Below, piece after piece: positions 53,618 through 64,000 of a DNA stretch of 64,000 nt; the first letter of the stretch is position 1, and each line of letters starts with the position of its first letter. Both the position numbers and the translations under genes were made by a program. Origin of the DNA: Peptoniphilus obesi ph1 (GTDB taxonomy: Bacteria; Bacillota; Clostridia; Tissierellales; Peptoniphilaceae); contig NZ_HE978582.1 of NCBI RefSeq assembly GCF_000311865.1, forward strand, positions 309,971 to 373,970. The letters run 5' to 3'. The notes beneath the pieces were generated by a model that saw only the letters and a program-made list of their open reading frames with translations, ran no database searches and was not told the origin of the DNA.

Positions 53618-54577
53618 ATGAAAAAAATAAAATTATTCCTAGTCTTGATGCTTTTACCCCTTCTTTTTAGCAATAATGTTTTCGCTAAAGAAGAAAAGAT
53701 AAATGCAGAAGTGTCTAGGCAAAAAATCTTATTTGATGGTAAAGAAATTGATACGATCGAGGCATATAATATTGAAGGAAATAATTATTTCAAGCTTCGT
53801 GATGTAGCTGCTCTTGTTTCTGGAACTGAGATAAATTTTGATGTTTCCTTTAATGAAACTAGAAGAAGTGTTGAGATTACAAGAGATACAGCTTATAAAA
53901 AACAAGAAAACGACTTGGTTAAAAAAGTTTCTGATTCTAAGCTTGATGTAAGAGATGCAAAACCTGTTTGTTATATCGATAATGAAAAAGTTTTATATAA
54001 GGGCTATCTCATAAACAACAATAACTTTTTTAGACTAAGAGATTTGGGAAAAACTATTGGTTTTTATGTAAGTTATGACAAAGACGAAGATGCAGTAATT
54101 ATTAAATCTGAAAAGCTTGAACCAAAAGATCTCATAGAAAGAGAAGAGGTTACTATAGTTAATTTATATTCTGACCCTATAGCTAATAGCAAAAAAATAA
54201 ATAATTCAGATAAAAAAATATCTAGCCTCACTATTGATGATTTCATCAAAGATTTAAAATCTGCTATTTTAATTACAGATAAGGCTAAACGTCTTTCTGT
54301 TATTGAGAAAAGTTATGACAAGGCAAATAATAATATTGTTTTGATTCCAGATTTTAAATATAAGGGTAAATTATTTTTAACTCCTGTTTTAAAAGTTGAA
54401 CAAGATTCTAAGACTAGTGTGATGAAGCTTGAAAATGAAAATATTTCTTTTGATTTATTAAAAAATAAGGCTGGTATTGATCCTAATAAAGACTTTAAAC
54501 TGACTCTTGGCTATTATGAAGGCGACGAAGAAGATCACAACTTTAGATTTTTAAGTCTTATTGAGATTTCATATTAA
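53618..54577 (+). CDS. Secreted protein with copper amine oxidase N-terminal (stalk-type) domains
   Basis: A 319-residue protein with a signal peptide (MKKIKLFLVLMLLPLLFSNN, cleavage likely after VFA). Two copies of the Cu_amine_oxidN1-type unit follow (NYFKLRDVAALVSGTEINFD near 60-80, and FFRLRDLGKTIGFYVSYDKD near 135-155), then ~140 residues with no recognised fold. In Firmicutes this domain is a cell-surface module without oxidase activity. ATG 53618 is chosen because TGGAGG is 5 nt upstream; a start at 53582 would put a hydrophobic stretch before the signal peptide. Function unknown. Confidence 0.8.
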   Translation: MKKIKLFLVLMLLPLLFSNNVFAKEEKINAEVSRQKILFDGKEIDTIEAYNIEGNNYFKLRDVAALVSGTEINFDVSFNETRRSVEITRDTAYKKQENDLVKKVSDSKLDVRDAKPVCYIDNEKVLYKGYLINNNNFFRLRDLGKTIGFYVSYDKDEDAVIIKSEKLEPKDLIEREEVTIVNLYSDPIANSKKINNSDKKISSLTIDDFIKDLKSAILITDKAKRLSVIEKSYDKANNNIVLIPDFKYKGKLFLTPVLKVEQDSKTSVMKLENENISFDLLKNKAGIDPNKDFKLTLGYYEGDEEDHNFRFLSLIEISY

Positions 54578-54616
54578 TTATGTTATTATAAGGGTAACCA
54601 GCAAGGAGGTAATATA

Positions 54617-54820
54617 ATGAAAGTTACAAAAGATACAGTAATTGGACAAATCCTTCAAGATAAGCCTGAAAGTATTGGAACTTTGATGAGTTTTGGCATG
54701 GGTTGTGTAATGTGCCCAGCTTCACAAATGGAAACTCTTGAAGAAGCTAGTATGGTTCACGGTTTAGATGTTAATCTACTAGTAGATGCGTTAAATAAAG
54801 AGGAAGAAAAAGCAGAGTAA
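54617..54820 (+). CDS. DUF1858 domain protein (hybrid-cluster-associated redox disulfide type)
   Basis: A 67-residue protein of the DUF1858 family with a CxxC motif (GMGCVMCPAS; C30, C33), as in the small redox-disulfide proteins that often accompany hybrid cluster proteins. The precise partner is unknown and no such gene is nearby. AAGGAGG is 8 nt before the ATG. It is 39 nt after the previous gene and ends at a terminator, so may be co-transcribed with it. Confidence 0.85.
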   Translation: MKVTKDTVIGQILQDKPESIGTLMSFGMGCVMCPASQMETLEEASMVHGLDVNLLVDALNKEEEKAE

Positions 54821-54846
54821 TATAAAATATTATTTATTAATAAGAA

Positions 54847-54877
54847 AAAAGGACCTATCTTTAGGTCCTTTTGTTTT
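54847..54877 (+). terminator. Intrinsic terminator after the DUF1858 gene
   Basis: AAAAGGACCT (54847-54856) pairs with AGGTCCTTTT (54863-54872), then T's. Confidence 0.85.
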
Positions 54878-54884
54878 TATAAAA

Positions 54885-54915
54885 TAGAAAGCTCTCTAAA
54901 AGAGAGCTTTTTTTG
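54885..54915. terminator. Intrinsic terminator, probably for the V-ATPase operon
   Basis: AAAGCTCTCT and AGAGAGCTTT pair around AAA (54888-54910) with T's on the right and a broken T-run on the minus strand. It follows the ntpD stop. Confidence 0.65.
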
Positions 54916-54920
54916 TATTT

Positions 54921-55568
54921 TTATATAGCATTTTCGTCTGAAATCAAGTCTTTTATCTTCATCAGCCTTGTTATGGTTGCTCTTTCGTTCTCATCCAACT
55001 TGCTAGTTATATATTTTATAGTTTCTTCTAAGTCTGGAATAGTCCTATATTCAAGAGCATTTACCCTTCTTCTTGTACTTTCGATTTCTTCAGCCATAAG
55101 TTGAGAGGCTTTTTCTACTTCTGCAAGTTCTAATAATTTATTCATAAGTTTATTAAGTCTTGCTATTGATTCGTCAAGGTCTGATGTTGTTTGAGCATAG
55201 CCGTATGGATAAACAGAAGCATTTTCATTGCTTGATTTAATGTTAAAGCTCATTTTAGGAATTAATACACTCATAACATTTTGCTTTTCTATATCAACTT
55301 CTATTTCTTGTGTTGGAAAAGAAACGGCAAGCTCCAACATATTTGCATTCATAAAAGAAGATGCTAATAAAAAGTCCTTATAGAATTGTGAAAGTTGTTC
55401 TTCGACTTCAACTCTTAATTCTTTATTTCTCTTAACATTTTCGATAAACCTTCTCATAAGCTCATCTTGTTTATCTTTTAAAAGTTTGTGACCTCTTTTT
55501 GATTTAGATAGCCTTTTTTTAAGAGAAGTTAGGTTCATCCTTGTGGGAGTTACTTTTAATCTTGCCAT
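54921..55568 (-). CDS. ntpD: V-type ATPase subunit D
   Basis: A 215-residue central-stalk subunit. It begins with the family motif TPTRMNLTSLKKRLSKSKRG and consists of two long helices flanking a short loop, as in known D subunits. It couples rotation of the K ring to A3B3. The last gene of the operon, 2 nt after ntpB. Confidence 0.94.
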   Translation of the reverse strand: MARLKVTPTRMNLTSLKKRLSKSKRGHKLLKDKQDELMRRFIENVKRNKELRVEVEEQLSQFYKDFLLASSFMNANMLELAVSFPTQEIEVDIEKQNVMSVLIPKMSFNIKSSNENASVYPYGYAQTTSDLDESIARLNKLMNKLLELAEVEKASQLMAEEIESTRRRVNALEYRTIPDLEETIKYITSKLDENERATITRLMKIKDLISDENAI

Positions 55569-55570
55569 AA

Positions 55571-57016
55571 CTAATCACGTTCTCTTTCTTCAGCTTGCTC
55601 CTCATCTTTATCTGTCGCATTTTCTAAGTCTTGATCTTGCATTGTTTTACTGCCTAAATATTTATCAATTAAATCATCATCAATTCTCTTAAGTTCTGAC
55701 CTAGGAATAAGCTTTAATAAGTCCCAACCAAGATCTAGAGTATCTTCGATGTTCCTATTGTTTGTGTAACCTTGGTTTACATATCTATTTTCAAATTCTC
55801 CTGCAAATTTTGCAAAAGCCTTGTCTGATTTAGATAAAGCATTTTCACCAAGGATTACAGAAAGTTCTTTTGCTTCTTTTCCTGATGTATAGGCTGCATA
55901 AATTTGGTTCATTGTATCAGCATGGTCTTCTCTTGTCCTATCTTCACCAATTCCCTTATCTTTAAGTCTTGATAAAGAAGGAATTGCATCTATTGGTGGT
56001 TGGATACCTTGTTTGTAAAGTTCTCTTGATAGGATTATTTGTCCTTCTGTGATATATCCTGTAAGGTCTGGTATTGGGTGAGTGATATCATCCTCTGGCA
56101 TTGAAAGGATTGGAATTTGTGTTATTGATCCTTTTCTGCCTTTTATTCTACCAGCTCTTTCATATATTCCTGCAAGGTCTGTGTATAAATAACCTGGATA
56201 ACCACGTCTACCTGGAACTTCTTTACGAGCTGCTGAAACTTCACGAAGTGCTTCTGCATAGTTTGTCATGTCTGTTAAGATTACAAGTACGTGCATATCA
56301 AGTTCAAAAGCAAGATATTCAGCGCAAGATAGTGCCATCTTTGGTGTTGCAAGTCTTTCTATTGCAGGGTCATCTGCAAGGTTCATAAATAAAACAGCCC
56401 TGTCCATGGCTCCTGTTTTTGTGAAGTCATTTATAAAAAATTGAGCTTCTTCAAATGTGATCCCCATAGCAGCAAATACAACCGCAAAGTTTTCATTTGT
56501 TCCTCTTACTCTTGCTTGCCTTGTGATTTGTGCAGCTACGTTATTATGAGGAAGACCTGCTCCTGAGAATATCGGAAGCTTTTGTCCTCTTACAAGAGTA
56601 TTTAGTCCATCTATTGTTGATATTCCAGTTTGTATAAATTCTGATGGGTAGTCTCTACTTACTGGGTTTATTGCTGTACCATTTATATCAAGTTTATGGT
56701 CTGGCATAATCATAGGTCCATCATCAATTGGTCTACCCAATCCATCGAAAACTCTACCTATCATGTCTGGACTTACGCCAAGTTCTAGAGGTCTACCTAA
56801 AAATCTTACTGCTGTACTTTTTAAATTAATGCCGCTTGATCCTTCGAATATTTGGACCATGGCCTTATCTTCATCTATTTCTATGATTCTACCACGTCTA
56901 AGTTCTCCATTATTTAATTTTATGTGAACTAATTCGTCATAGGTTACTCCCTCAACGCCTTCAACTACCATTAGAGGTCCTACAACTTCTGATACAGTTT
57001 TATATTCTTTTAGCAT
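55571..57016 (-). CDS. ntpB: V-type ATPase subunit B
   Basis: A 481-residue regulatory nucleotide-binding subunit of the A3B3 head. It lacks a functional Walker A and has the typical [17 protein letters not shown] (~165-181) instead. The N-terminal barrel ([20 protein letters not shown]) and the conserved [18 protein letters not shown] are intact. It starts one base after ntpA. The 25 C-terminal residues are strongly acidic and probably disordered. Confidence 0.95.
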   Translation of the reverse strand: MLKEYKTVSEVVGPLMVVEGVEGVTYDELVHIKLNNGELRRGRIIEIDEDKAMVQIFEGSSGINLKSTAVRFLGRPLELGVSPDMIGRVFDGLGRPIDDGPMIMPDHKLDINGTAINPVSRDYPSEFIQTGISTIDGLNTLVRGQKLPIFSGAGLPHNNVAAQITRQARVRGTNENFAVVFAAMGITFEEAQFFINDFTKTGAMDRAVLFMNLADDPAIERLATPKMALSCAEYLAFELDMHVLVILTDMTNYAEALREVSAARKEVPGRRGYPGYLYTDLAGIYERAGRIKGRKGSITQIPILSMPEDDITHPIPDLTGYITEGQIILSRELYKQGIQPPIDAIPSLSRLKDKGIGEDRTREDHADTMNQIYAAYTSGKEAKELSVILGENALSKSDKAFAKFAGEFENRYVNQGYTNNRNIEDTLDLGWDLLKLIPRSELKRIDDDLIDKYLGSKTMQDQDLENATDKDEEQAEERERD

Positions 57017-58783
57017 CTATTGTTTTCCCCCTTTGATATATTGATCTACTTCTTCCATTATTTCATCTTGTATCTTATCGATTTCATCTATATCATCTTC
57101 ATGAATATATTTCATTCTTGAAATTTTTTCTCTAATTGGCATTTCTTCTATTTCACCAATATAAACTCCATTGTCTAAAGCTCTTGAAGCTTCATCATAG
57201 AATTTTAATATTGTTGATATCATCTTATTTTGCTTTTTTAATGAACAATAAGTGTCTACATCATGAAAAGCATTTTGTTGCAAGTAGTCTTCACGAAGTG
57301 ATTTAGTTATTTCTAGTTTTAATTGATCTTGCTCTGATAAAGCATCTCTACCAACTAGTCTAACAATTTCTTGAAGTGAGTTTTCTTCTTGTAATAGACT
57401 CATGGCCCTTATCCTATTTTTAGAAAATTCTTCATCTACATATTTATCAAAATATTCATCCATCTTGTCTTGATAAAGTGAATATGAGTCTAACCAGTTT
57501 ATAGCTGGGAAGTGTCTCTTATAAGATAAGTCATAGTCTAATTTCCAGAATATTTTTACAATTCTTAGAGTGGATTGAGTAACTGGTTCTGAAATATCTC
57601 CTCCTGGAGGTGATACTGCTCCGATTACTGACAAGGCTCCTTCTCTGTTGTCATTTCCTAGACAAACTACCCTACCTGCACGTTCATAGAAGTCTGCAAC
57701 TCTTGATGCTAGATAAGCTGGGTAACCTTCGTCCCCTGGCATTTCTTCAAGTCTACCACTCATTTCACGAAGTGCTTCTGCCCAACGTGATGTTGAGTCT
57801 GCCATCATGGCTACTGAATATCCCATGTCTCTATAATATTCAGAAATTGTAATTCCTGTATAGATACTTGCCTCTCTGGCAGCTACTGGCATATTAGATG
57901 TATTTGCAATAAGCACTGTCCTTTTCATTATAGATTCTCCAGTATTTGCATCTATAAGTTCTGGAAATTCCATAAGTACATCTGTCATTTCGTTTCCACG
58001 TTCGCCACATCCAACATAAACAACTATTTGAGCATCTGCCCATTTTGCAAGCTGATGTTGCACAACTGTTTTACCACTACCAAAAGGTCCTGGTATAGCT
58101 GCTGTTCCTCCCTTAGTTATAGGGAAGAATGTATCTATAATTCTTTGACCTGTTACAAGTGGAGTGTTAGGATCTATTTTTTTCTTAATCCTTCTTGCTT
58201 GTCTTACTGGCCATCTTTGAATCATATTAAGTTCTACTTCTTCGCCATTTTCTTTTTCTATCACTGCAACAGTTTGGTCAACTGTTTGCTCTATATCTCT
58301 TATTCTTACAACTTTTCCGCTTATTCCAGCAGGTACCATAATTTTATGTTTTACTACACTTGTTTCATCTACTACACCAAGAACATCGCCTTCGTTGACT
58401 TCGTCTCCAACTTGAGCTAGGGCTTTGAATTTCCATTTCTTTTCCCTATCAAGATTTTTAACACTTGCTCCTCTTTCCAAGAAGTCTCCAACTTGGTCTT
58501 GCAAGCTTTGAAGCGGTCTTTGTATACCATCAAACATGTGCTCTAAAAGTCCAGGTCCAAGTTCTACTGACAAAGGATATCCAGTGGATACAACTTTGTC
58601 TCCAGGACCAATTCCTGTTGTTTCTTCATATACTTGTATTGAGGCTCTGTCGCCTCTCATTTCTATGATTTCCCCTATTAATTTATCTTCTGCAACCTCA
58701 ACAACATCATATACACTTGCATCTTCCATGCCTTCGGCTACAACTAAGGGTCCGGAAACTTTTATAATTCTTCCTGATTTCAA
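57017..58783 (-). CDS. ntpA: V-type ATPase subunit A (catalytic)
   Basis: A 588-residue catalytic subunit. It has the P-loop GPFGSGKTV (~227-235), the long non-homologous insert (~110-190) that distinguishes V-type from F-type, and the [17 protein letters not shown] region. I chose TTG 58783 because GGAGG is 7 nt upstream and the family N-terminus is [14 protein letters not shown]. An in-frame ATG at 58816 would add 11 non-family residues that contain that site and would overlap ntpG. Confidence 0.93.
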   Translation of the reverse strand: MKSGRIIKVSGPLVVAEGMEDASVYDVVEVAEDKLIGEIIEMRGDRASIQVYEETTGIGPGDKVVSTGYPLSVELGPGLLEHMFDGIQRPLQSLQDQVGDFLERGASVKNLDREKKWKFKALAQVGDEVNEGDVLGVVDETSVVKHKIMVPAGISGKVVRIRDIEQTVDQTVAVIEKENGEEVELNMIQRWPVRQARRIKKKIDPNTPLVTGQRIIDTFFPITKGGTAAIPGPFGSGKTVVQHQLAKWADAQIVVYVGCGERGNEMTDVLMEFPELIDANTGESIMKRTVLIANTSNMPVAAREASIYTGITISEYYRDMGYSVAMMADSTSRWAEALREMSGRLEEMPGDEGYPAYLASRVADFYERAGRVVCLGNDNREGALSVIGAVSPPGGDISEPVTQSTLRIVKIFWKLDYDLSYKRHFPAINWLDSYSLYQDKMDEYFDKYVDEEFSKNRIRAMSLLQEENSLQEIVRLVGRDALSEQDQLKLEITKSLREDYLQQNAFHDVDTYCSLKKQNKMISTILKFYDEASRALDNGVYIGEIEEMPIREKISRMKYIHEDDIDEIDKIQDEIMEEVDQYIKGGKQ

Positions 58784-58796
58784 AAAAGTTCCTCCT

Positions 58797-59105
58797 TTAC
58801 AATATATCTGATCCAATCGCCTTTTCTACATAGGAGCTAATTTTTTCTAGTCCTATATTTTCGCTGCCTTTATTAGATGGAATTAGAATTATAGATGGTA
58901 GCACTTTATCGCTATATCTATCAATTGTTTCTTCGATTTGTTTTGCTAATTGTTCAGTAATAAAAATTACTCCATATCCATTTTTTGCAAGATCATCGAC
59001 AACTTTCCTAGCTTCCACAGCATCATAGACGACTCTAACATCTATTCCTAGTGCCTTAAATGCAAGCACTGAATCTTTATCTCCAACAACTGAAAGCTTA
59101 TACAT
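58797..59105 (-). CDS. ntpG: V-type ATPase subunit F (NtpG)
   Basis: A 102-residue Rossmann-like stalk subunit that binds subunit D. The start [20 protein letters not shown] is the standard family beginning and VIFITEQLA is typical. A GTG at 59114 is an alternative that adds three residues. It overlaps the end of ntpC by 8 nt. Confidence 0.9.
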   Translation of the reverse strand: MYKLSVVGDKDSVLAFKALGIDVRVVYDAVEARKVVDDLAKNGYGVIFITEQLAKQIEETIDRYSDKVLPSIILIPSNKGSENIGLEKISSYVEKAIGSDIL

Positions 59106-60093
59106 AACTATCACGCAGCCTTTCTCTTATCAAGGAAGCTTCAATTCCATTTAATTTACAAATAAAAATTATTTTTAAATTTTTTATTTCCATTTCCTTT
59201 GCATACAAGTAGGCAAAAATTACTTCAGGTCCATATGTAACCCTCTTGGCATCTTTAATTACCTGCATGAAATAGTTATCCTTTTGTCTTTCAAATTCAC
59301 TTAGTGATCCCGTCTTTTTAAAGGATTCTATTCCTTTTTCTACAAATTTTCCTATGGTTAAGTGTCTAAAAATAGGACTACTTGGATCAAGATCACCATA
59401 ATATATTTTTTTCAAAATTTCTAATGATAAATTTCCGCCATCGAAAAGAACATGGTCTAAAAAGCTGACATCCCTTTCTTGTCTTTGGCATCTTAAAAAT
59501 GTATTAATATTTGTAAAATCTATTAGATCCTTTACATATTTAGTAAATAAATCTACATCCATCTCATCAGCTAAATCTTTTAAGGATTGCATATAAAGTT
59601 TATCTATAACAATATCTATATTTTGTGCTGATTTGGATTCTTGATATTCCAAGCTGGCCTTATCAATTACATTTGTATATTCATCTTTAATGTGTTCAAT
59701 TTCTTGATTGGAATTTGCATATTGTTTCCAATCTGTCTCACCTATTCTTACATACAAGTGAGATAGTTCACTCTCTAGGAGCCTATCTTTAACATAAACT
59801 TTTATATTATGATAAATATAGTTATTAGCCACAAGATCTACAACCCTTGGGTCTGGACTAATTTTATATAGTTCAGCAAAGTTTTTTTCTTGTTCCTTTG
59901 TAAGGGCTTTTTCATAATCTTGAGCCTTATCAATATCTCTAAAAAAGCTTTGATATACAGTATCATTAAGAAATTTTATTGCTTCAGATAAATCATTAGC
60001 ATCTATAATTCTGTCAAATGTTGCCTTGTTAAGGAGTTGTTTTTCTTTAACCCTTATTTCAGCAGATGCTCGGACAAATTTTTCTCTATCCAT
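59098..60093 (-). CDS. ntpC: V-type ATPase subunit C (NtpC)
   Basis: A 331-residue helical subunit that links the K ring to the D-F stalk. Family features are the N-terminal [17 protein letters not shown], the central [15 protein letters not shown] and the C-terminal [25 protein letters not shown] precedes the ATG; it lies 17 nt after ntpE. Confidence 0.9.
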   Translation of the reverse strand: MDREKFVRASAEIRVKEKQLLNKATFDRIIDANDLSEAIKFLNDTVYQSFFRDIDKAQDYEKALTKEQEKNFAELYKISPDPRVVDLVANNYIYHNIKVYVKDRLLESELSHLYVRIGETDWKQYANSNQEIEHIKDEYTNVIDKASLEYQESKSAQNIDIVIDKLYMQSLKDLADEMDVDLFTKYVKDLIDFTNINTFLRCQRQERDVSFLDHVLFDGGNLSLEILKKIYYGDLDPSSPIFRHLTIGKFVEKGIESFKKTGSLSEFERQKDNYFMQVIKDAKRVTYGPEVIFAYLYAKEMEIKNLKIIFICKLNGIEASLIRERLRDSYV

Positions 60094-60110
60094 ATCTTAG
60101 CTCCTTTTTC

Positions 60111-60659
60111 TTAAAATAATCCCTCAAAATACTTATTATCAAATTTAAAATACTGATCATCAATCAAGTCTTTGAAGTCATTATTGTATACTACATCTCC
60201 TACATCAAGCTTGTATCCTTCTTCAATCTTTTCATCAGAAATCTTATAATCAGTATTTTTAGAAATATATTCTCTATATTTATCTGGTACTATCAAAGTA
60301 GGATTTTCTAACTTTAGATTTTCTATACTTTTTTTAATACTGTCTAAAAACTCTTCATTTGAAAGATTTAAAAGTTCTTTGTGAGCTAGGTCAAAAATCT
60401 TATCTACTAATTTATTCTTTGCAGATAATACTCTATCTCTTGCCTTAAGACTTGTAGATTCCTTTTGTTTTATTCCTATTTCTTCTGCTTCAAAGTGGGC
60501 TTTTTTTTCAATTTCCTTTGCCTTTTCTTCAGCTTGGACTTCTCTATTGCTTAAGATTAATTTTGCTTCTCTTCTAGCCTCACCTAAAATTTTTTCAGCT
60601 TCTTTATCAGAATCAAGCTTAATTTTATCAATTATATTATCTATATTTGAATTAGACAT
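60111..60659 (-). CDS. ntpE: V-type ATPase subunit E
   Basis: A 182-residue peripheral-stalk subunit. The N-terminal half is a long charged coiled coil with the EAEKILGEARREAKLIL pattern, and the C-terminal half is a globular domain that binds the head. ATG 60659 is chosen because AAGGGTG is 5 nt upstream; a longer reading from 60680 would overlap ntpK. Confidence 0.88.
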   Translation of the reverse strand: MSNSNIDNIIDKIKLDSDKEAEKILGEARREAKLILSNREVQAEEKAKEIEKKAHFEAEEIGIKQKESTSLKARDRVLSAKNKLVDKIFDLAHKELLNLSNEEFLDSIKKSIENLKLENPTLIVPDKYREYISKNTDYKISDEKIEEGYKLDVGDVVYNNDFKDLIDDQYFKFDNKYFEGLF

Positions 60660-60669
60660 ACAATCACCC

Positions 60670-63084
<2,415 letters not shown>

Positions 63085-63098
<14 letters not shown>

Positions 63099-63408
63099 TA
63101 TTCATCACAATCCTCTCAACTACAACATCTACATACTTCTTAAGTTCTTGATCAGTCTTGTCTAAAATTTCTCTAGATTTTTTCTGAGCTTCATCTATAA
63201 CAGGCCTTGCATCGTGTTCGGCCTCTCTTCTAGCCTCATTAAGAATTTGCTGCCTTTTATTTTCTGCTCTTTGCAAAATTTCTCTTTCAATCTTATTAGC
63301 TTCAGCCTCAGCCTCATTAATAATATTTTCAGCTTCTACTTTTGCATCTTCAAGTTTTCTGTTTGCCTTTTCTTCCTCTTGTTTGATTTTACTAATAGTG
63401 TCTTTCAA
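63085..63408 (-). CDS. ntpF: V-type ATPase peripheral-stalk subunit G/H (NtpF-like)
   Basis: A 107-residue, almost entirely charged helical protein with a long coiled coil (EEEKANRKLEDAKVEAENII, IEREILQRAENKRQQILNEA). It is the partner of subunit E in the peripheral stalk; in E. hirae the operon also opens with this gene. The start is TTG 63408 with GGAGGTGG 4 nt upstream. Confidence 0.8.
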
Positions 63409-63521
63409 AAAACCACCTCCAATACTGATCTGATTTAACGCATAAATTAAATATGCATTTGTTTTATTTATACACTTTTTTACATAGTAAAAAACATATA
63501 TAAAAGCTTAATTATCAAAAT

Positions 63522-63546
63522 AAAAAAGGAACAAAATATTCCTTTT
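63522..63546 (-). terminator. Intrinsic terminator, second of two after the LCP gene
   Basis: AAAAGGA and TCCTTTT pair around a 9-nt loop with T's on the minus strand. Confidence 0.6.
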
Positions 63547-63628
63547 AAAAGATAATTAGTTATAAAGTAGCTGTTTAATATTTTACCCAATTAATAGCTA
63601 TAATATTTACTTTTTTATATTTTTCCAA

Positions 63629-63653
63629 TAAAAAAAGACCGCTTAGCGATCTT
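63629..63653 (-). terminator. Intrinsic terminator of the LCP gene
   Basis: On the minus strand AAGATCGC pairs with GCGGTCTT around TAA (one G-U or mismatch), then seven T's, 12 nt after the stop. Confidence 0.75.
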
Positions 63654-63665
63654 TTAATAATTTTT

Positions 63666-64000
63666 TTAATAAGATTTTACAAGTTCTCTTGCTTTTTCTA
63701 TATCAACTTCATATACATCAACTTTATATCCACCAAGATTTACTCCACTCCTGTCTCTACCCTCTAAAGTATGAGCAGATATGTCTGATCTTTCTAAAGA
63801 TAGTCCAAATTTTGCAAGAAAGGCAAGTTGCCCATATGAAAAGTCAGTTTCTATGTATTGGTCTACTATGTCAAGCAGTCTTGGAATTTTAAAAAATGTT
63901 GCTGGATTTTTTATTTTGTCAAATAAAAGCATCAAGAAATCTTGTTGATTTTTTATTCTTCCAATATCCTGATCATCAAGAGCCTTTCTAGCTCTTAAAT
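63666..64000 (-). CDS. LytR-CpsA-Psr (LCP) family protein, C-terminal part
   Basis: The 5' end lies beyond the right edge. The visible 110 codons start LRARKALDDQDIGRIKNQQD, which is the R-A-R...D-x-D-x-x-R-x-x-R/N-Q-Q block of LCP proteins, the enzymes that transfer wall glycopolymers from lipid carriers to peptidoglycan. The rest covers the end of the LCP domain and stops soon after it (VDIEKARELVKSY). It fits the tagO/mnaA genes elsewhere in the window. Confidence 0.8.
   Translation of the reverse strand, partial: LRARKALDDQDIGRIKNQQDFLMLLFDKIKNPATFFKIPRLLDIVDQYIETDFSYGQLAFLAKFGLSLERSDISAHTLEGRDRSGVNLGGYKVDVYEVDIEKARELVKSY

Overview
The window is a piece of a low-GC Firmicute chromosome. 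Gene content points to an amino-acid-fermenting anaerobe of the Peptoniphilaceae type (Anaerococcus or Peptoniphilus-like); this is an inference from gene content, since no rRNA or species marker is present. Most genes are on the minus strand. There are no tRNA or rRNA genes and no CRISPR array.

Layout. 1-3.2 kb: a membrane flippase-like gene cut by the left edge, an alpha/beta hydrolase, and a divergent SLC1-type transporter. 3.2-4.7 kb: a two-domain PPK2 polyphosphate kinase. 4.8-15.8 kb: an accessory island between two copies of a 23-bp terminator repeat. It holds a decayed phage replication module (DNA polymerase N-terminus, DUF2815, DUF2800 tail, sigma-like regulator), a relic of one hsdR, and a type I restriction-modification locus with an extended hsdR, hsdS, a frameshifted hsdM and a decayed HTH regulator. 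15.8-24.7 kb: housekeeping genes (cardiolipin synthase, typA, Na/Pi cotransporter, two DUF21/CBS proteins, a cysteine desulfidase-like enzyme). 24.8-38.8 kb: butyrate genes (thl, crt, hbd, bcd, etfAB), a CaiB-type CoA-transferase with a second acyl-CoA dehydrogenase, and three YjiH-type membrane proteins. 39-43 kb: cell-wall sugar and nucleotide genes (mnaA, tagO, upp, sua5). 43.1-43.7 kb: a small leucine-rich-repeat protein. 44.2-53.3 kb: the 2-hydroxyglutarate route of glutamate fermentation (gcdD-gcdC-gcdB-gctA-gctB-gcdA, then hgdC-hgdA-hgdB). 53.6-54.8 kb: a secreted copper-amine-oxidase-like protein and a DUF1858 protein. 54.9-63.4 kb: a nine-gene V-type ATPase operon. Right edge: the C-terminus of an LCP (LytR-CpsA-Psr) protein.

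How it fits together. 2-Hydroxyglutarate is activated by GctAB, dehydrated by HgdAB (activated by HgdC) to glutaconyl-CoA, and decarboxylated by the biotin-dependent Gcd complex to crotonyl-CoA with export of Na+. Crotonyl-CoA is reduced by Bcd/EtfAB to butyryl-CoA; Thl, Crt and Hbd make crotonyl-CoA from acetyl-CoA. The V-ATPase rotor subunit keeps the residues of a Na+ site, so a Na+ cycle between Gcd and the ATPase is likely. Glutamate dehydrogenase and 2-hydroxyglutarate dehydrogenase are not in the window.

The parts that most deserve a second look are the repeat-bounded island with its damaged type I system and HTH-tailed HsdR, the caiB-acd-etfBA cassette that resembles a Stickland reductive operon lacking its dehydratase, the near-identical yjiH copies flanking that cassette, and the SLC1 transporter whose ion- and substrate-binding residues are substituted.
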